A DNA stretch of 13,243 nt, taken from positions 1 through 13,243 of the forward strand of contig JBPCNZ010000098.1 in assembly GCA_051000755.1 (NCBI GenBank), given 5' to 3'. This stretch comes from JALZAH01 sp051000755. GTDB taxonomy: Bacteria; Actinomycetota; Acidimicrobiia; Acidimicrobiales; Palsa-688. The notes below the pieces were generated by a model, which saw only the letters and a list, made by a program, of their open reading frames with translations, was not told where the DNA came from and searched no databases. How positions within the stretch are numbered: position 1 is the stretch's first letter; every line of letters starts with the position of its first letter. Made by a program: the position numbers and the translations under genes. Shown in pieces: positions 6,116-12,902 of this stretch.

Positions 6116-7249
6116 TCACGAGCCGATCTTGGCGACGGCGGCGTTGACCTTCGGTATCACCGACGTGGGCAGGGCGACGAAGCCCTCCTTCATCAGGTTG
6201 GCCGAGGTAGCCCCTTTGGTCGGATCGAGAGCGAACGAGAAGAACGTGCGCAGCGCCTTGGCCGTGTCGGGGTCGGATTGCGTGGACTTGACCACCAGAT
6301 ACTCGAAGTTGACGATCGGGTAGGACTGCGCTCCGTCGGCATAGATGAGGTTGGCGACCAGGTTGGACTGCACGCTGCTCACCGAGGCGGCGACGGCGGC
6401 GTTGATGGAGTCGGCCGTCGGTTGGGTGAACTGGCCGGCCTTGTTCTGGAGCATGGCCTCGCCCAGGTTGGCCGACTTGGCTGCGCTCTCGGAGGACACC
6501 CCGATGTAGGCGATGCAGCCGGGTGTCGAGGAGCAGGTCTGGACCATGCCCGGGTTGCCGCTGGCGGTCAGTTCGCCGGTGACGGCCGGCCATTGCACGG
6601 CCGTGCCCAGCGACGGCCCGTTGCTCCAGGCCTGGTTGGTGGCGGACAGGAAGCTGGTGAACAGGAAGGTGTCGCCGGAGGAGTCAACTCTGCGGAGAGG
6701 GACGACGGGGGTGGGCGGCAGGGTGACCCCAGAGTTGAGCTTGGCGACCGTCGGGTTGTTCCACTTGGTGATCTTGCCCAGGTACATCTGGGCAATGACG
6801 TCGCCGCTCAGCTTTACACCGGCGACGCCGGGAAGGTTGTAGTTGACGGCTTGGGCTGATACCACGATGGGGATGTTGGCCAGTCCTGGGGTTGCCGATG
6901 CCTGGCCGGGGCTCAGATAGGCGTCTGTGCCGCCGAGCAGCGACGTGCCCGAGGTGGCGTCGGTGATGCCTTTGCCCGAGCCACCGGGAGCGGGGCTGAG
7001 GGTGATGTTTCCGAACGCCTGGGTCAGGGGGGCGACGAGCTCTTGGAGGTAGGGAAACAGGAGGCTGGAGCCGTCCTCGGTCAGGGTGACGGCCTTGGTC
7101 GGGTTCCCGGTGTCCACCGTGGTGCCGCCCGCCGCGGTGGACGGCGAGGCCGCCGTGGTGGAGGACGTCTTGGTGGAGCTGCTGCCACAGCCGGCCATGG
7201 TGGCGGCCGCCAGGGCCGCGGCGATCGAGAGCACGGTAAGGCGTCGCAC
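6116..7249 (-). CDS. pstS: Phosphate-binding lipoprotein PstS
   Basis: The extracytoplasmic phosphate receptor of the Pst importer. The start is GTG at 7249 (377 aa), chosen because GGAGG lies nine bases upstream (7259-7263) and because translation then opens with a signal peptide: basic RRLTVL, hydrophobic SIAAALAAATM and lipobox MAGC, with C21 the lipidated cysteine. A longer frame to 7324 would place 25 unlikely residues before it. A Ser/Thr/Ala linker (about 22-45) tethers the mature protein. Binding-site motifs follow: EDGSSLLFPYLQEL, then GGSGKGITDATSGTSLLGGTD, then SSGDTFLFTSFL. The fold is the periplasmic-binding type II clamshell. Length and layout fit actinobacterial PstS. It is the first gene of pstSCA, directly downstream of a multi-unit PHO box, so strong induction at low phosphate is expected. 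Confidence 0.95.
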   Translation of the reverse strand: MRRLTVLSIAAALAAATMAGCGSSSTKTSSTTAASPSTAAGGTTVDTGNPTKAVTLTEDGSSLLFPYLQELVAPLTQAFGNITLSPAPGGSGKGITDATSGTSLLGGTDAYLSPGQASATPGLANIPIVVSAQAVNYNLPGVAGVKLSGDVIAQMYLGKITKWNNPTVAKLNSGVTLPPTPVVPLRRVDSSGDTFLFTSFLSATNQAWSNGPSLGTAVQWPAVTGELTASGNPGMVQTCSSTPGCIAYIGVSSESAAKSANLGEAMLQNKAGQFTQPTADSINAAVAASVSSVQSNLVANLIYADGAQSYPIVNFEYLVVKSTQSDPDTAKALRTFFSFALDPTKGATSANLMKEGFVALPTSVIPKVNAAVAKIGS

Positions 7250-7258
7250 GATGAAGAT

Positions 7259-7263
7259 CCTCC
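7259..7263 (-). promoter_or_regulatory. Ribosome binding site that fixes the pstS start
   Basis: Minus-strand GGAGG, nine bases before the GTG at 7249. It selects the start that gives a proper lipoprotein signal peptide over the longer open frame. Confidence 0.75.
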
Positions 7264-7284
7264 AATGGTGGCGGGTGATGCCGA

Positions 7285-7350
7285 ACCGTACGGAGGGGAG
7301 GTGAACGAGCCATGAACCAGGCATGACCGGGCGCTGACCATCGCCGGAAC
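7285..7350 (-). promoter_or_regulatory. PHO box and promoter of pstSCA
   Basis: On the plus strand TGAAC at 7302 and 7313, TGACC at 7324 and 7335 and a weaker GGAAC at 7346 are all spaced exactly 11 bp. Read toward pstS these are GTTCA/GGTCA-headed direct-repeat units, four clear and one partial. A candidate -10, TACGGT on minus (7285-7290), lies 11 bases beyond the nearest unit, so the box covers the -35 position, as in class-II-like PhoP activation. The box is squeezed between the hydrolase stop (7362) and pstS. Confidence 0.85.
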
Positions 7351-7361
7351 AGTGAAACGCC

Positions 7362-8117
7362 TCAGGATCTGAAACGGTTCAGGGCCGCGCCCAGAGCCTC
7401 CCAGGGGAGACCCTTGGGTTCGATCAGCTCCATGTGGCCGACCCCCGGCAGGGTCACCAAGGTGCTGTCGTCGCCGGCCGCCACCGCCTTGTGCTGGTAG
7501 TGCTCGGAGACGGCGATGGGCACGGCAGCATCGTTGTCGCCGTGGAGGAGCACCTGGGGCACGCCGAGGGGGAGCAGTGCCGCGGGAGACGCCGCGGCGT
7601 AGCGGTCCGGCGCCTCCTCCGGGGTGGCACCGAGCAGGTTGCGGGCGGCGCCGCCGCCGAGACCGAGCTGCGCCGCCTCCACCAGGTCAACCACCCCGGC
7701 GAGGGACAGGGCGGCGTGCACGACGACGGACGGGTTCTCGCCCGGCGACCCGGGCGGGAGACGGGGGCGGCCGGCGGCCCACAGTGCCAGGTGGCCGCCG
7801 GCGGAGTGCCCGCAGGCCACGATGCGGTGGCGGTCGATCCCTCCCACCTGCCCCAGGTGATCGAAGGCCGCGGCTACGTCGACGAAGGTGGCCGGCCAGC
7901 CGCCACCACCCCCGCCCGGGCCGACCCGGCGGTACTCGATGTTCCACACCGCCCAGCCCTGGTCGGCGATGGCTTGGGCCAGGTGGTGCATGAGCTGCTT
8001 GGTGTAGATTGCCCGCCAGAAGCCGCCGTGGATGAGGACCACCACGGGTCGCTCGTCACGGCCGTCGTCGGGTCGCCACAGCTCGCCGACCTGGCTGCGG
8101 TGGGGGCCGTAGCGCAC
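7362..8117 (-). CDS. Alpha/beta hydrolase, kynurenine formamidase/esterase-like
   Basis: A 251-residue alpha/beta hydrolase. The oxyanion motif is HGGFW (30-34), the nucleophile elbow GHSAGG with S105, the acid probably D196 in HGDNDAAVP, and the base H228 in PGVGHME. HGGFW followed by a GHSAGGHLA elbow is typical of small esterases and kynurenine-formamidase-like enzymes; the substrate cannot be read from sequence. No signal peptide is seen, so it is cytoplasmic. GTG at 8117 is the only usual start codon after the kelch stop, 32 bases upstream, yet it has no ribosome site and begins directly in the conserved RYGPHRSQVGELW. The true start may therefore be a rare codon slightly upstream. It probably shares a transcript with the kelch gene, and its stop lies 12 bases from the distal end of the pstS PHO box. 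Confidence 0.85.
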   Translation of the reverse strand: MRYGPHRSQVGELWRPDDGRDERPVVVLIHGGFWRAIYTKQLMHHLAQAIADQGWAVWNIEYRRVGPGGGGGGWPATFVDVAAAFDHLGQVGGIDRHRIVACGHSAGGHLALWAAGRPRLPPGSPGENPSVVVHAALSLAGVVDLVEAAQLGLGGGAARNLLGATPEEAPDRYAAASPAALLPLGVPQVLLHGDNDAAVPIAVSEHYQHKAVAAGDDSTLVTLPGVGHMELIEPKGLPWEALGAALNRFRS

Positions 8118-8149
8118 CCGCTGGCGCGAGGCGCTATCTGTCGACGTGG

Positions 8150-9862
8150 TCAGGCCACGGCGGGGACGTCACGGCGGCGCCAGCCGATGCCCATGACCAG
8201 CCAGGTCCCGACCGGTAGCGCGATGGCTACGGCCACCAGCACGAGCGTCTCTACCAGGGCGCGGTGGTGGACGATGGCGTCGATGACGTCCACGGGCGTG
8301 GCCAGGCTGATCATGACGCCCGATACGCCCATGCCGGTGGCTTCGAAGTGGTGCAGTCCCGGCGCTGCGGCGGTGGGGACGGCGACGGTGGCGGAGAAGA
8401 CGCCGGCCCCGTTGGCCACGGTGCGGCCGACCAGGTAGGGCGCAGAGTGGAACGTGATGGTGATCGGCGCGTTCGCCTTGAAACCCGATCCCGACAGCGT
8501 GACCAGGTCACCGCGGCGCACCTCACGGGCGTTCTTTTGGGAAGGGGTCACCGCACCCGATGCTCTCGCCGGTCGCTGCAGACCGCTGGTCGGACCGAAC
8601 CCCCGTGTGGTGGCGCTGGTGGCGGGCCCCGCCGTCGCCCCGGGCGCCGTCAGCGAGCCTCCCGGTCCCGGAGCTGCCGGGGATGAGCCGGGCATCGCCG
8701 GAGCCTTGGCTGTGAGGATCTTGGTGTCGCCGAGCACGGGTCCACCAGCGCTGACCCCTCCGAAGAGGACCAGCTGGTGGGCGGCGATGTCGTAGGCGGC
8801 TGCCGCACCTTGACGGGCGGTCGGAGAAGCGGTGGGGGAGAGCTGGGCCCACGTCTGCCCGTTCCAGACCCACGTGTCGTTGCCGGGTCCGCTGGGTGTG
8901 CCGCCACCGAAGGCGACCAGGCCGCCGAGATCACCGTCGGCGACGACGGTGGTATTCAGGCGGGGTGAGGGGCTGATGGGAGGCGTCGTCGGGATCCATG
9001 CCCCGTTCCCCCAGATCCAGGTGTCGGCCAGCATCCCGCTCGGGGGGGCGGCACCCACCGGGCTGGTGGACCCACCGAAGAGGACGGTCTGATGGTGAGC
9101 ACCATCCCAGGTCATGGCGGCGTCGGTCCGGGCCACCGGGCCGCCGACCGCCTGTTGGCTCCAGGTGGATCCGGTCCATACCCACGTGTCGCCCAGGGTC
9201 ACCAGCGGCGTGGCGTCGGCCACCACGGCCGTGTCCGGTCCGGACGTCGGTCCCGCCGATGGGGCTGAGGGTGGAGCGGATGCCGCAGGGGCGCCGGCGC
9301 CGCTCCCACTGGCAAACGGTGTCACCCCCGCAGCGCCGCTGCCGCCGAAGAGCACGAGCTGATCGTTGCTGTCGAAGCCGAGTCCGGCTCCTTCCCGGGC
9401 CGGCGGGCTGGTCCCGATGCCGGGCGCCTGGGCGACCCAGCTGGCGCCGTTCCAGGCCCAGGTGTCGTTGAGCAACTGGTTGCCGCCACCCTGCCCGCCG
9501 AAGAGGATGAGCTGGTGCAGGGCCGGGTCGAACGCCATCGACGCCAACTTGCGAGCCGGAACCGCCGACGAATACCGGCTCCAGGTCGAGCCATTCCAAA
9601 CCCATGTGTCCGACGACAGGGTCCCGTCCGCCTGCTGACCCCCGAAGAGCACGATGGTGGCATTGTCATTGTCGTAAGCCATCGACGCATAGGCCAACGG
9701 AGGGGGGCTCAGCGGTGGCGACAGGGTGGACCACGTCAGTGTCGGCGTGGCGGCTGACCCCACCCCCACGGGACCGGACGTCAGCCAGCCACCCGTCATG
9801 GCGACGGCGACGGCGACGACGATGAGGAGCCGGCGCCAGCGCCGGAACGAAAAGAGCTTCAT
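8150..9862 (-). CDS. Membrane-anchored six-blade kelch-repeat protein
   Basis: 570 residues. A basic start (FRRWRR) and a hydrophobic run at about 11-25 form a signal peptide. Six kelch-like repeats follow, marked by (L/A)FGG at about 72-75, 120-123, 171-174, 261-264, 317-320 and 366-369, each with a partner D-T-W-x-W at 85, 133, 225, 280 and 329 and a degenerate DTKIL at 379. Six blades suit a closed beta-propeller. A 45-residue Ala/Ser/Pro/Gly insert (about 176-222) separates blades three and four. A Pro/Ala/Gly/Thr linker (385-435) leads to an Ig- or IPT-like domain (about 440-525, LSGSGFKANAPITITF). A C-terminal helix (about 537-559) with the tail WRRRDVPAVA anchors it. It should be displayed outside the membrane; ligand and role are unknown. 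The ATG at 9862 lacks a clear ribosome site (pyrimidine-rich leader). Confidence 0.85.
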   Translation of the reverse strand: MKLFSFRRWRRLLIVVAVAVAMTGGWLTSGPVGVGSAATPTLTWSTLSPPLSPPPLAYASMAYDNDNATIVLFGGQQADGTLSSDTWVWNGSTWSRYSSAVPARKLASMAFDPALHQLILFGGQGGGNQLLNDTWAWNGASWVAQAPGIGTSPPAREGAGLGFDSNDQLVLFGGSGAAGVTPFASGSGAGAPAASAPPSAPSAGPTSGPDTAVVADATPLVTLGDTWVWTGSTWSQQAVGGPVARTDAAMTWDGAHHQTVLFGGSTSPVGAAPPSGMLADTWIWGNGAWIPTTPPISPSPRLNTTVVADGDLGGLVAFGGGTPSGPGNDTWVWNGQTWAQLSPTASPTARQGAAAAYDIAAHQLVLFGGVSAGGPVLGDTKILTAKAPAMPGSSPAAPGPGGSLTAPGATAGPATSATTRGFGPTSGLQRPARASGAVTPSQKNAREVRRGDLVTLSGSGFKANAPITITFHSAPYLVGRTVANGAGVFSATVAVPTAAAPGLHHFEATGMGVSGVMISLATPVDVIDAIVHHRALVETLVLVAVAIALPVGTWLVMGIGWRRRDVPAVA

Positions 9863-9959
9863 GGGAAGAAGAAGGGGCGGTCCGCCAGCAGGCCTACGCC
9901 CTCAAACCGGACAGTAGCTGCTGCAAACCGCCAGCGGAACCCGGATGTGCCCCGCCGGC

Positions 9960-9986
9960 GACCCGGACGCGGTGTCTCCCCGGGTC
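9960..9986 (-). terminator. Hairpin after the GGDEF-EAL gene
   Basis: GACCCGG and CCGGGTC form a perfect 7-bp GC stem with a 13-base loop, ten bases beyond the GGDEF-EAL stop. No U-tract follows. It may separate that gene from the kelch gene; the remaining 9863-9959 shows only a repeated CCGCCAGC (9882-9889 and 9928-9935) of unknown meaning. Confidence 0.4.
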
Positions 9987-9995
9987 GGTGCTCTC

Positions 9996-11408
9996 TCAGA
10001 CGTGGGGGTCGATGGCCAGGTTGGTCCGTTCGACCCACACCGTCAGGGCGTCGGCGGGAAGCGGGGCGCTGACGAAGTACCCCGGGGCTTCGTCGCAGCC
10101 GAGGGCGTCAAGGCGCATCCAGGTGGGCCGGTCCTCGACCCCCTCGGCCACCACCCGCAAACCGAGGTTGTGGGCCAACTCGATGGTCGAGCGCACGATG
10201 GCCGCGTCGCTGTCATCGTCGAGCAGTCCGGCCACGAACGTGCGATCGATCTTGATCTCCGACACGGGCAGTCGCTTGAGGTAGGACAGAGAGGAGTAGC
10301 CGGTGCCGAAGTCGTCGACGGCGATGGACACGCCGAGGGCGTCGAGGCGCCCGAGGATCCCGATGGTGCGGCCGGGATCAGCCATCACGCTGCCTTCTGT
10401 GATCTCCAGGGTCAGGTTGGACGCCTCCATCCCGTTGGCGCTCAGGACGGCGGCGATCTGGTCCGGCAAGTGGACGTCGAGCACGGAGCGGACGGAGAGA
10501 TTGACGGCCACGCCGATCGGGAAACCCCGGTCATGGAGGCGGCGCTGTTCCTTGATGGCGGCGTTGAGCACCATCAGGGTCAGCGGCCGGATGAGGCCCA
10601 CGTGCTCGGCCAGGGGGACGAAGACACCCGGGCTCAGCAGACCGAAGTGGCGATGACGCCATCGCACCAGGGCCTCCATCCCGACGATCGTGCCGGTACG
10701 AAGGTCGGCCTTGGGCTGGTAGTGCACCTCGAGCTCGCCCTCGTCGATGGCCTGGCGCAGCTCGCCGGCGAGGGCCAACCGGCGGGGGCTGTAGTGGTCC
10801 CGCTCGGGGTTGTAGATCTCCCATCCGCTGTGGGCCGCCTTGGCCGTGTACATGGCCACGTCGGCCTGTTGGAGCAGCTTGCTCTTGTCCTCACCGTCGG
10901 TGGCGGTGGCGGCCACACCGACACTGCCGGTGATCTCCAGGGCCAGCTCGCCGACCTCGAAGGGCTGCTCCAGGGCGGCGAGCAGCGCCACCGCGGCCTG
11001 GGCCGCGTCGCCCCCGCTCGTGTGGGGGAGCAGGACGCCGAACTCGTCGCCCCCGAGGCGTGCCACCGTGCCCCCGTGGCCGAGCTTCTCCACCATGCGG
11101 GCGCCGACGCTGCGGAGCAGCAGGTCGCCGTAGTCGTGGCCGAGGGTGTCGTTGATCTCCTTGAACCGGTCCAGGTCGACCAGGAGTACGGCGACGGGTC
11201 CGTTCGTGTCGACCACGATCTCGTTGAAGCGGTACCGGTTCGGCAGGCCGGTGAGCGGATCGTGGCGGGCGTCGAAACGCACCTGGTCGAGCAGCCGGGT
11301 GTGTTCGAGGGAGACCGCGGCGTGGTTGGCCAGGGTCTCGACCAGCTTGAGATCCTCGGCGCTGAAGGGGCGGTCCGGGACCGGGTTGGCCGCCGATGAG
11401 CCGGCCAT
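9996..11408 (-). CDS. GGDEF-EAL portion of a frameshifted cyclic-di-GMP enzyme
   Basis: This frame carries the end of a GAF domain (PDRPFSAEDLKLVETLANHAAVSLEHTRLL, split here as residues 11-40), a GGDEF domain (about 41-200) and an EAL domain (about 212-460). Numbering is from the ATG at 11408. GGDEF is intact at 119-123, but the RxxD inhibitory site before it reads GHGG, so product inhibition is unlikely. The EAL domain keeps YQPK, EAL (245-247), NLS, EITE, DDFGTGYSSLSYLKRLP, KID and AEGVE (421-425). The usual Gln of the late QGYF motif is Pro442 (APGYF). The ATG at 11408 has no ribosome site and starts in mid-GAF, so this is almost surely the downstream part of one gene with 10891-12435. 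Such proteins make or degrade c-di-GMP. Confidence 0.85.
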   Translation of the reverse strand: MAGSSAANPVPDRPFSAEDLKLVETLANHAAVSLEHTRLLDQVRFDARHDPLTGLPNRYRFNEIVVDTNGPVAVLLVDLDRFKEINDTLGHDYGDLLLRSVGARMVEKLGHGGTVARLGGDEFGVLLPHTSGGDAAQAAVALLAALEQPFEVGELALEITGSVGVAATATDGEDKSKLLQQADVAMYTAKAAHSGWEIYNPERDHYSPRRLALAGELRQAIDEGELEVHYQPKADLRTGTIVGMEALVRWRHRHFGLLSPGVFVPLAEHVGLIRPLTLMVLNAAIKEQRRLHDRGFPIGVAVNLSVRSVLDVHLPDQIAAVLSANGMEASNLTLEITEGSVMADPGRTIGILGRLDALGVSIAVDDFGTGYSSLSYLKRLPVSEIKIDRTFVAGLLDDDSDAAIVRSTIELAHNLGLRVVAEGVEDRPTWMRLDALGCDEAPGYFVSAPLPADALTVWVERTNLAIDPHV

Positions 11409-12435
11409 CGACGAGCAGGGGCGTGATCATCGCCTTGGTTCGGCCCTCGGCGGCCAGTTGGGCCTGGATCTCCGCCGACGCCTGATCGCCGAGCACCGGG
11501 CCGGCCTCGACCGCAGCCACCAGCGCCTCGGCATGCGGCACCTCGAGGTTGACAGGCAGCTCGGAGTCCGCCGACAGGGACGTGCGGTTCCACCCGGTCG
11601 GCCCGACGGCGGCGAACTCGGCCACGTCGACTTCGAGGAGGGAACGGAACTGGCGCAGGACGGCGATCACCACGTCGGGCTGCTCGCTGGACCGTTCGAT
11701 CTGGCGGGTGAAGCTGTACAGCAGCTCCAGGCGGTGATAGGTCAAGCGGAACTTGACGGCGGAGGTGAAGACGGTCCGGGCCGCCACCGTCGGGGCGATG
11801 ACGGCCACCAGGGCCACCGGGCCCACGCCGAGGTACAACTTGCCGAGCAGCAGGCCGAGGATGCCGAAGACGAAGTCGTTGAGGGCCGACACCCGCATGT
11901 CCGTCCACAGCGAGCGCAGGGGCGCTCCCATGCGGAAGGTGGCCGCGGCCACGACCAGACCGAAGTTGATCGTGGTGTAGGTGAGCACGGTGGCCACGTA
12001 GGTGACCACCGCCGGGGCGCCGGCGAGGGCGATGTAGACGCTCGCCGCCGCGCCTGCGGACAGCGCCATCTGCCCGAGGTTGAACAGGATGGCGCTGTAG
12101 CGTCGCGATCGGAAGGCTTGGATGACCAGACCCCCGGACCCCCCGATGATGAGGGCGCCGAGGACGACCCCGTGCCCGTCGAGGGCGGTGACAGCGGCCA
12201 TGACCAGGATCAGCTGGGGACTGAGGCCGACCCTGGAGGGGAGCACCAGGGATATGTTCTCGCTGGCCGCGACCAGAGCAGCGAAGAGGCCGACGATCAT
12301 CCAGTCCGGGGTGGCGCCCGGACCGGTGCGCAGGGCGGACTGGGTCAGCCACAGCGCGGCAAGGCCCACCACCACGACGGTGAGGACAACGAACCGGCTG
12401 GGGTGCGGCGCCTTGGTTGGCAGTCGTGTCTCCAC
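10891..12435 (-). CDS. Membrane and GAF portion of the same frameshifted gene
   Basis: The first 343 or so codons (12435 to about 11405) look authentic. Seven or eight hydrophobic helices occupy about residues 14-222, followed by a linker helix and a GAF domain (about 245-343) ending AMITPLLVDGRLIG. From there the formal frame turns into Pro/Arg/Gly-rich nonsense down to a stop at 10891, while the real continuation (ANPVPDRPFSAED) is found one base over in the other frame. Joining them by skipping one base gives an 812-residue membrane-GAF-GGDEF-EAL protein. The start is GTG at 12435, the first start codon after an upstream TGA; it has no clear ribosome site. The membrane part resembles MASE-type input regions of actinobacterial signalling proteins, but I cannot name the family. 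If the shift is real the protein is split or dead; if it is an assembly error, one intact gene. Confidence 0.7.
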   Translation of the reverse strand: METRLPTKAPHPSRFVVLTVVVVGLAALWLTQSALRTGPGATPDWMIVGLFAALVAASENISLVLPSRVGLSPQLILVMAAVTALDGHGVVLGALIIGGSGGLVIQAFRSRRYSAILFNLGQMALSAGAAASVYIALAGAPAVVTYVATVLTYTTINFGLVVAAATFRMGAPLRSLWTDMRVSALNDFVFGILGLLLGKLYLGVGPVALVAVIAPTVAARTVFTSAVKFRLTYHRLELLYSFTRQIERSSEQPDVVIAVLRQFRSLLEVDVAEFAAVGPTGWNRTSLSADSELPVNLEVPHAEALVAAVEAGPVLGDQASAEIQAQLAAEGRTKAMITPLLVDGRLIGGQPGPGPPLQRRGSQAGRDPGQPRRGLPRTHPAARPGAFRRPPRSAHRPAEPVPLQRDRGRHERTRRRTPGRPGPVQGDQRHPRPRLRRPAAPQRRRPHGGEARPRGHGGTPRGRRVRRPAPPHERGRRGPGRGGAARRPGAALRGRRAGPGDHRQCRCGRHRHRR

Positions 12436-12532
12436 CTGGTGGAGCCAGGCGGGTCTCTGGCTGGAACAGCAATCTAGCCGGGAAGGTCCGCCTCTACCAG
12501 GAACGGTACGGTTTGGGACGTTTCATACCGGC

Positions 12533-12578
12533 GACGGCGCCCACCCTTCTCCCGGGAAGGAGGGAGGTGGGCGGCGTC
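12533..12578 (-). terminator. Strong hairpin after the small-ORF pair
   Basis: GACGGCGCCCACC (12533-12545) and GGTGGGCGGCGTC (12566-12578) pair at 12 of 13 positions. The 20-base loop can form an inner CTTC/GAAG stem. It begins 12 bases after the stop of the 20-codon ORF on the minus strand and lies 98 bases before the GGDEF-EAL start. There is no U-tract. It most likely ends the small-ORF transcript and isolates it from the downstream gene. Confidence 0.6.
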
Positions 12579-12590
12579 AGCGGGTGGATC

Positions 12591-12653
12591 TCAGAAGATG
12601 CTGAAGGTCCCCACGACGGCGGCGAGGGCGATGCGGACCTTGATGTTACGCAT
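12591..12653 (-). CDS. 20-codon hydrophobic small ORF
   Basis: ATG at 12653 reads a 20-residue peptide: basic N-terminus (MRNIKVR) then a hydrophobic run (IALAAVVGTFSIF) to TGA. GAAAGG lies 11 bases upstream (12665-12670), slightly far for a ribosome site. It looks like a tiny membrane-inserting or signal-like peptide. Its stop is 12 bases before the strong hairpin at 12533-12578, which supports a real transcript end here. It follows the 42-codon ORF after 120 bases. I do not recognise a family. It may also be a chance ORF; codon bias over 20 codons is weak evidence. Confidence 0.4.
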   Translation of the reverse strand: MRNIKVRIALAAVVGTFSIF

Positions 12654-12773
12654 GATGAATACGGCCTTTCGGAGTGTGCAACTGGATGGAAATAGGAGGA
12701 CAGAGGAGTGTCGGCAGAAGGTCCGGAGGATTACCCCATTCGAGCGGATTCAAGCCGGGAGAAACTGATCAGA

Positions 12774-12902
12774 TCACTGGCACCCGCGGATGGTGCCATC
12801 GGGATTCATGGCCAGGCAGCTGCCACCCCGGGTGACCATCCGCAGAAAGGTCATGACGACCGAGAAGGCCTTGCGGTGACTGGGGTCTTGCAGATAGTCC
12901 AC
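12774..12902 (-). CDS. 42-residue small peptide with GG and two-cysteine tail
   Basis: GTG at 12902 is preceded by AAGGAAG at eight bases (12911-12917), a well-placed ribosome site. Of 42 codons about 35 end in G or C, a coding-like bias, although the DNA just upstream is only about 52% GC. The N-terminal two thirds (DPSHRKAFSVVMTFLRMVT) could form an amphipathic helix. The C-terminus reads RGGSCLAMNPDGTIRGCQ: a Gly-Gly followed by a 15-residue segment with cysteines 13 positions apart counted inclusively. This resembles a leader plus core arrangement of a processed peptide, but no protease, exporter or modifying enzyme is seen nearby, so that is speculation. It may instead be a small regulatory or structural protein. 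The frame continues upstream to 13106, but that part is Cys-rich, low in G/C-ending codons and probably not translated. Family not recognised. Confidence 0.5.
   Translation of the reverse strand: MDYLQDPSHRKAFSVVMTFLRMVTRGGSCLAMNPDGTIRGCQ

Noticed and set aside
9945..11399. 484-codon plus-strand ORF opposite GGDEF-EAL
   Set aside because: Antisense shadow of a gene with intact GGDEF and EAL motifs.
10634..12472. 612-codon minus-strand frame overlapping the GGDEF-EAL gene
   Set aside because: Arg/Pro-rich third frame with no membrane, GAF, GGDEF or EAL pattern; it is not the frame that repairs the shift.
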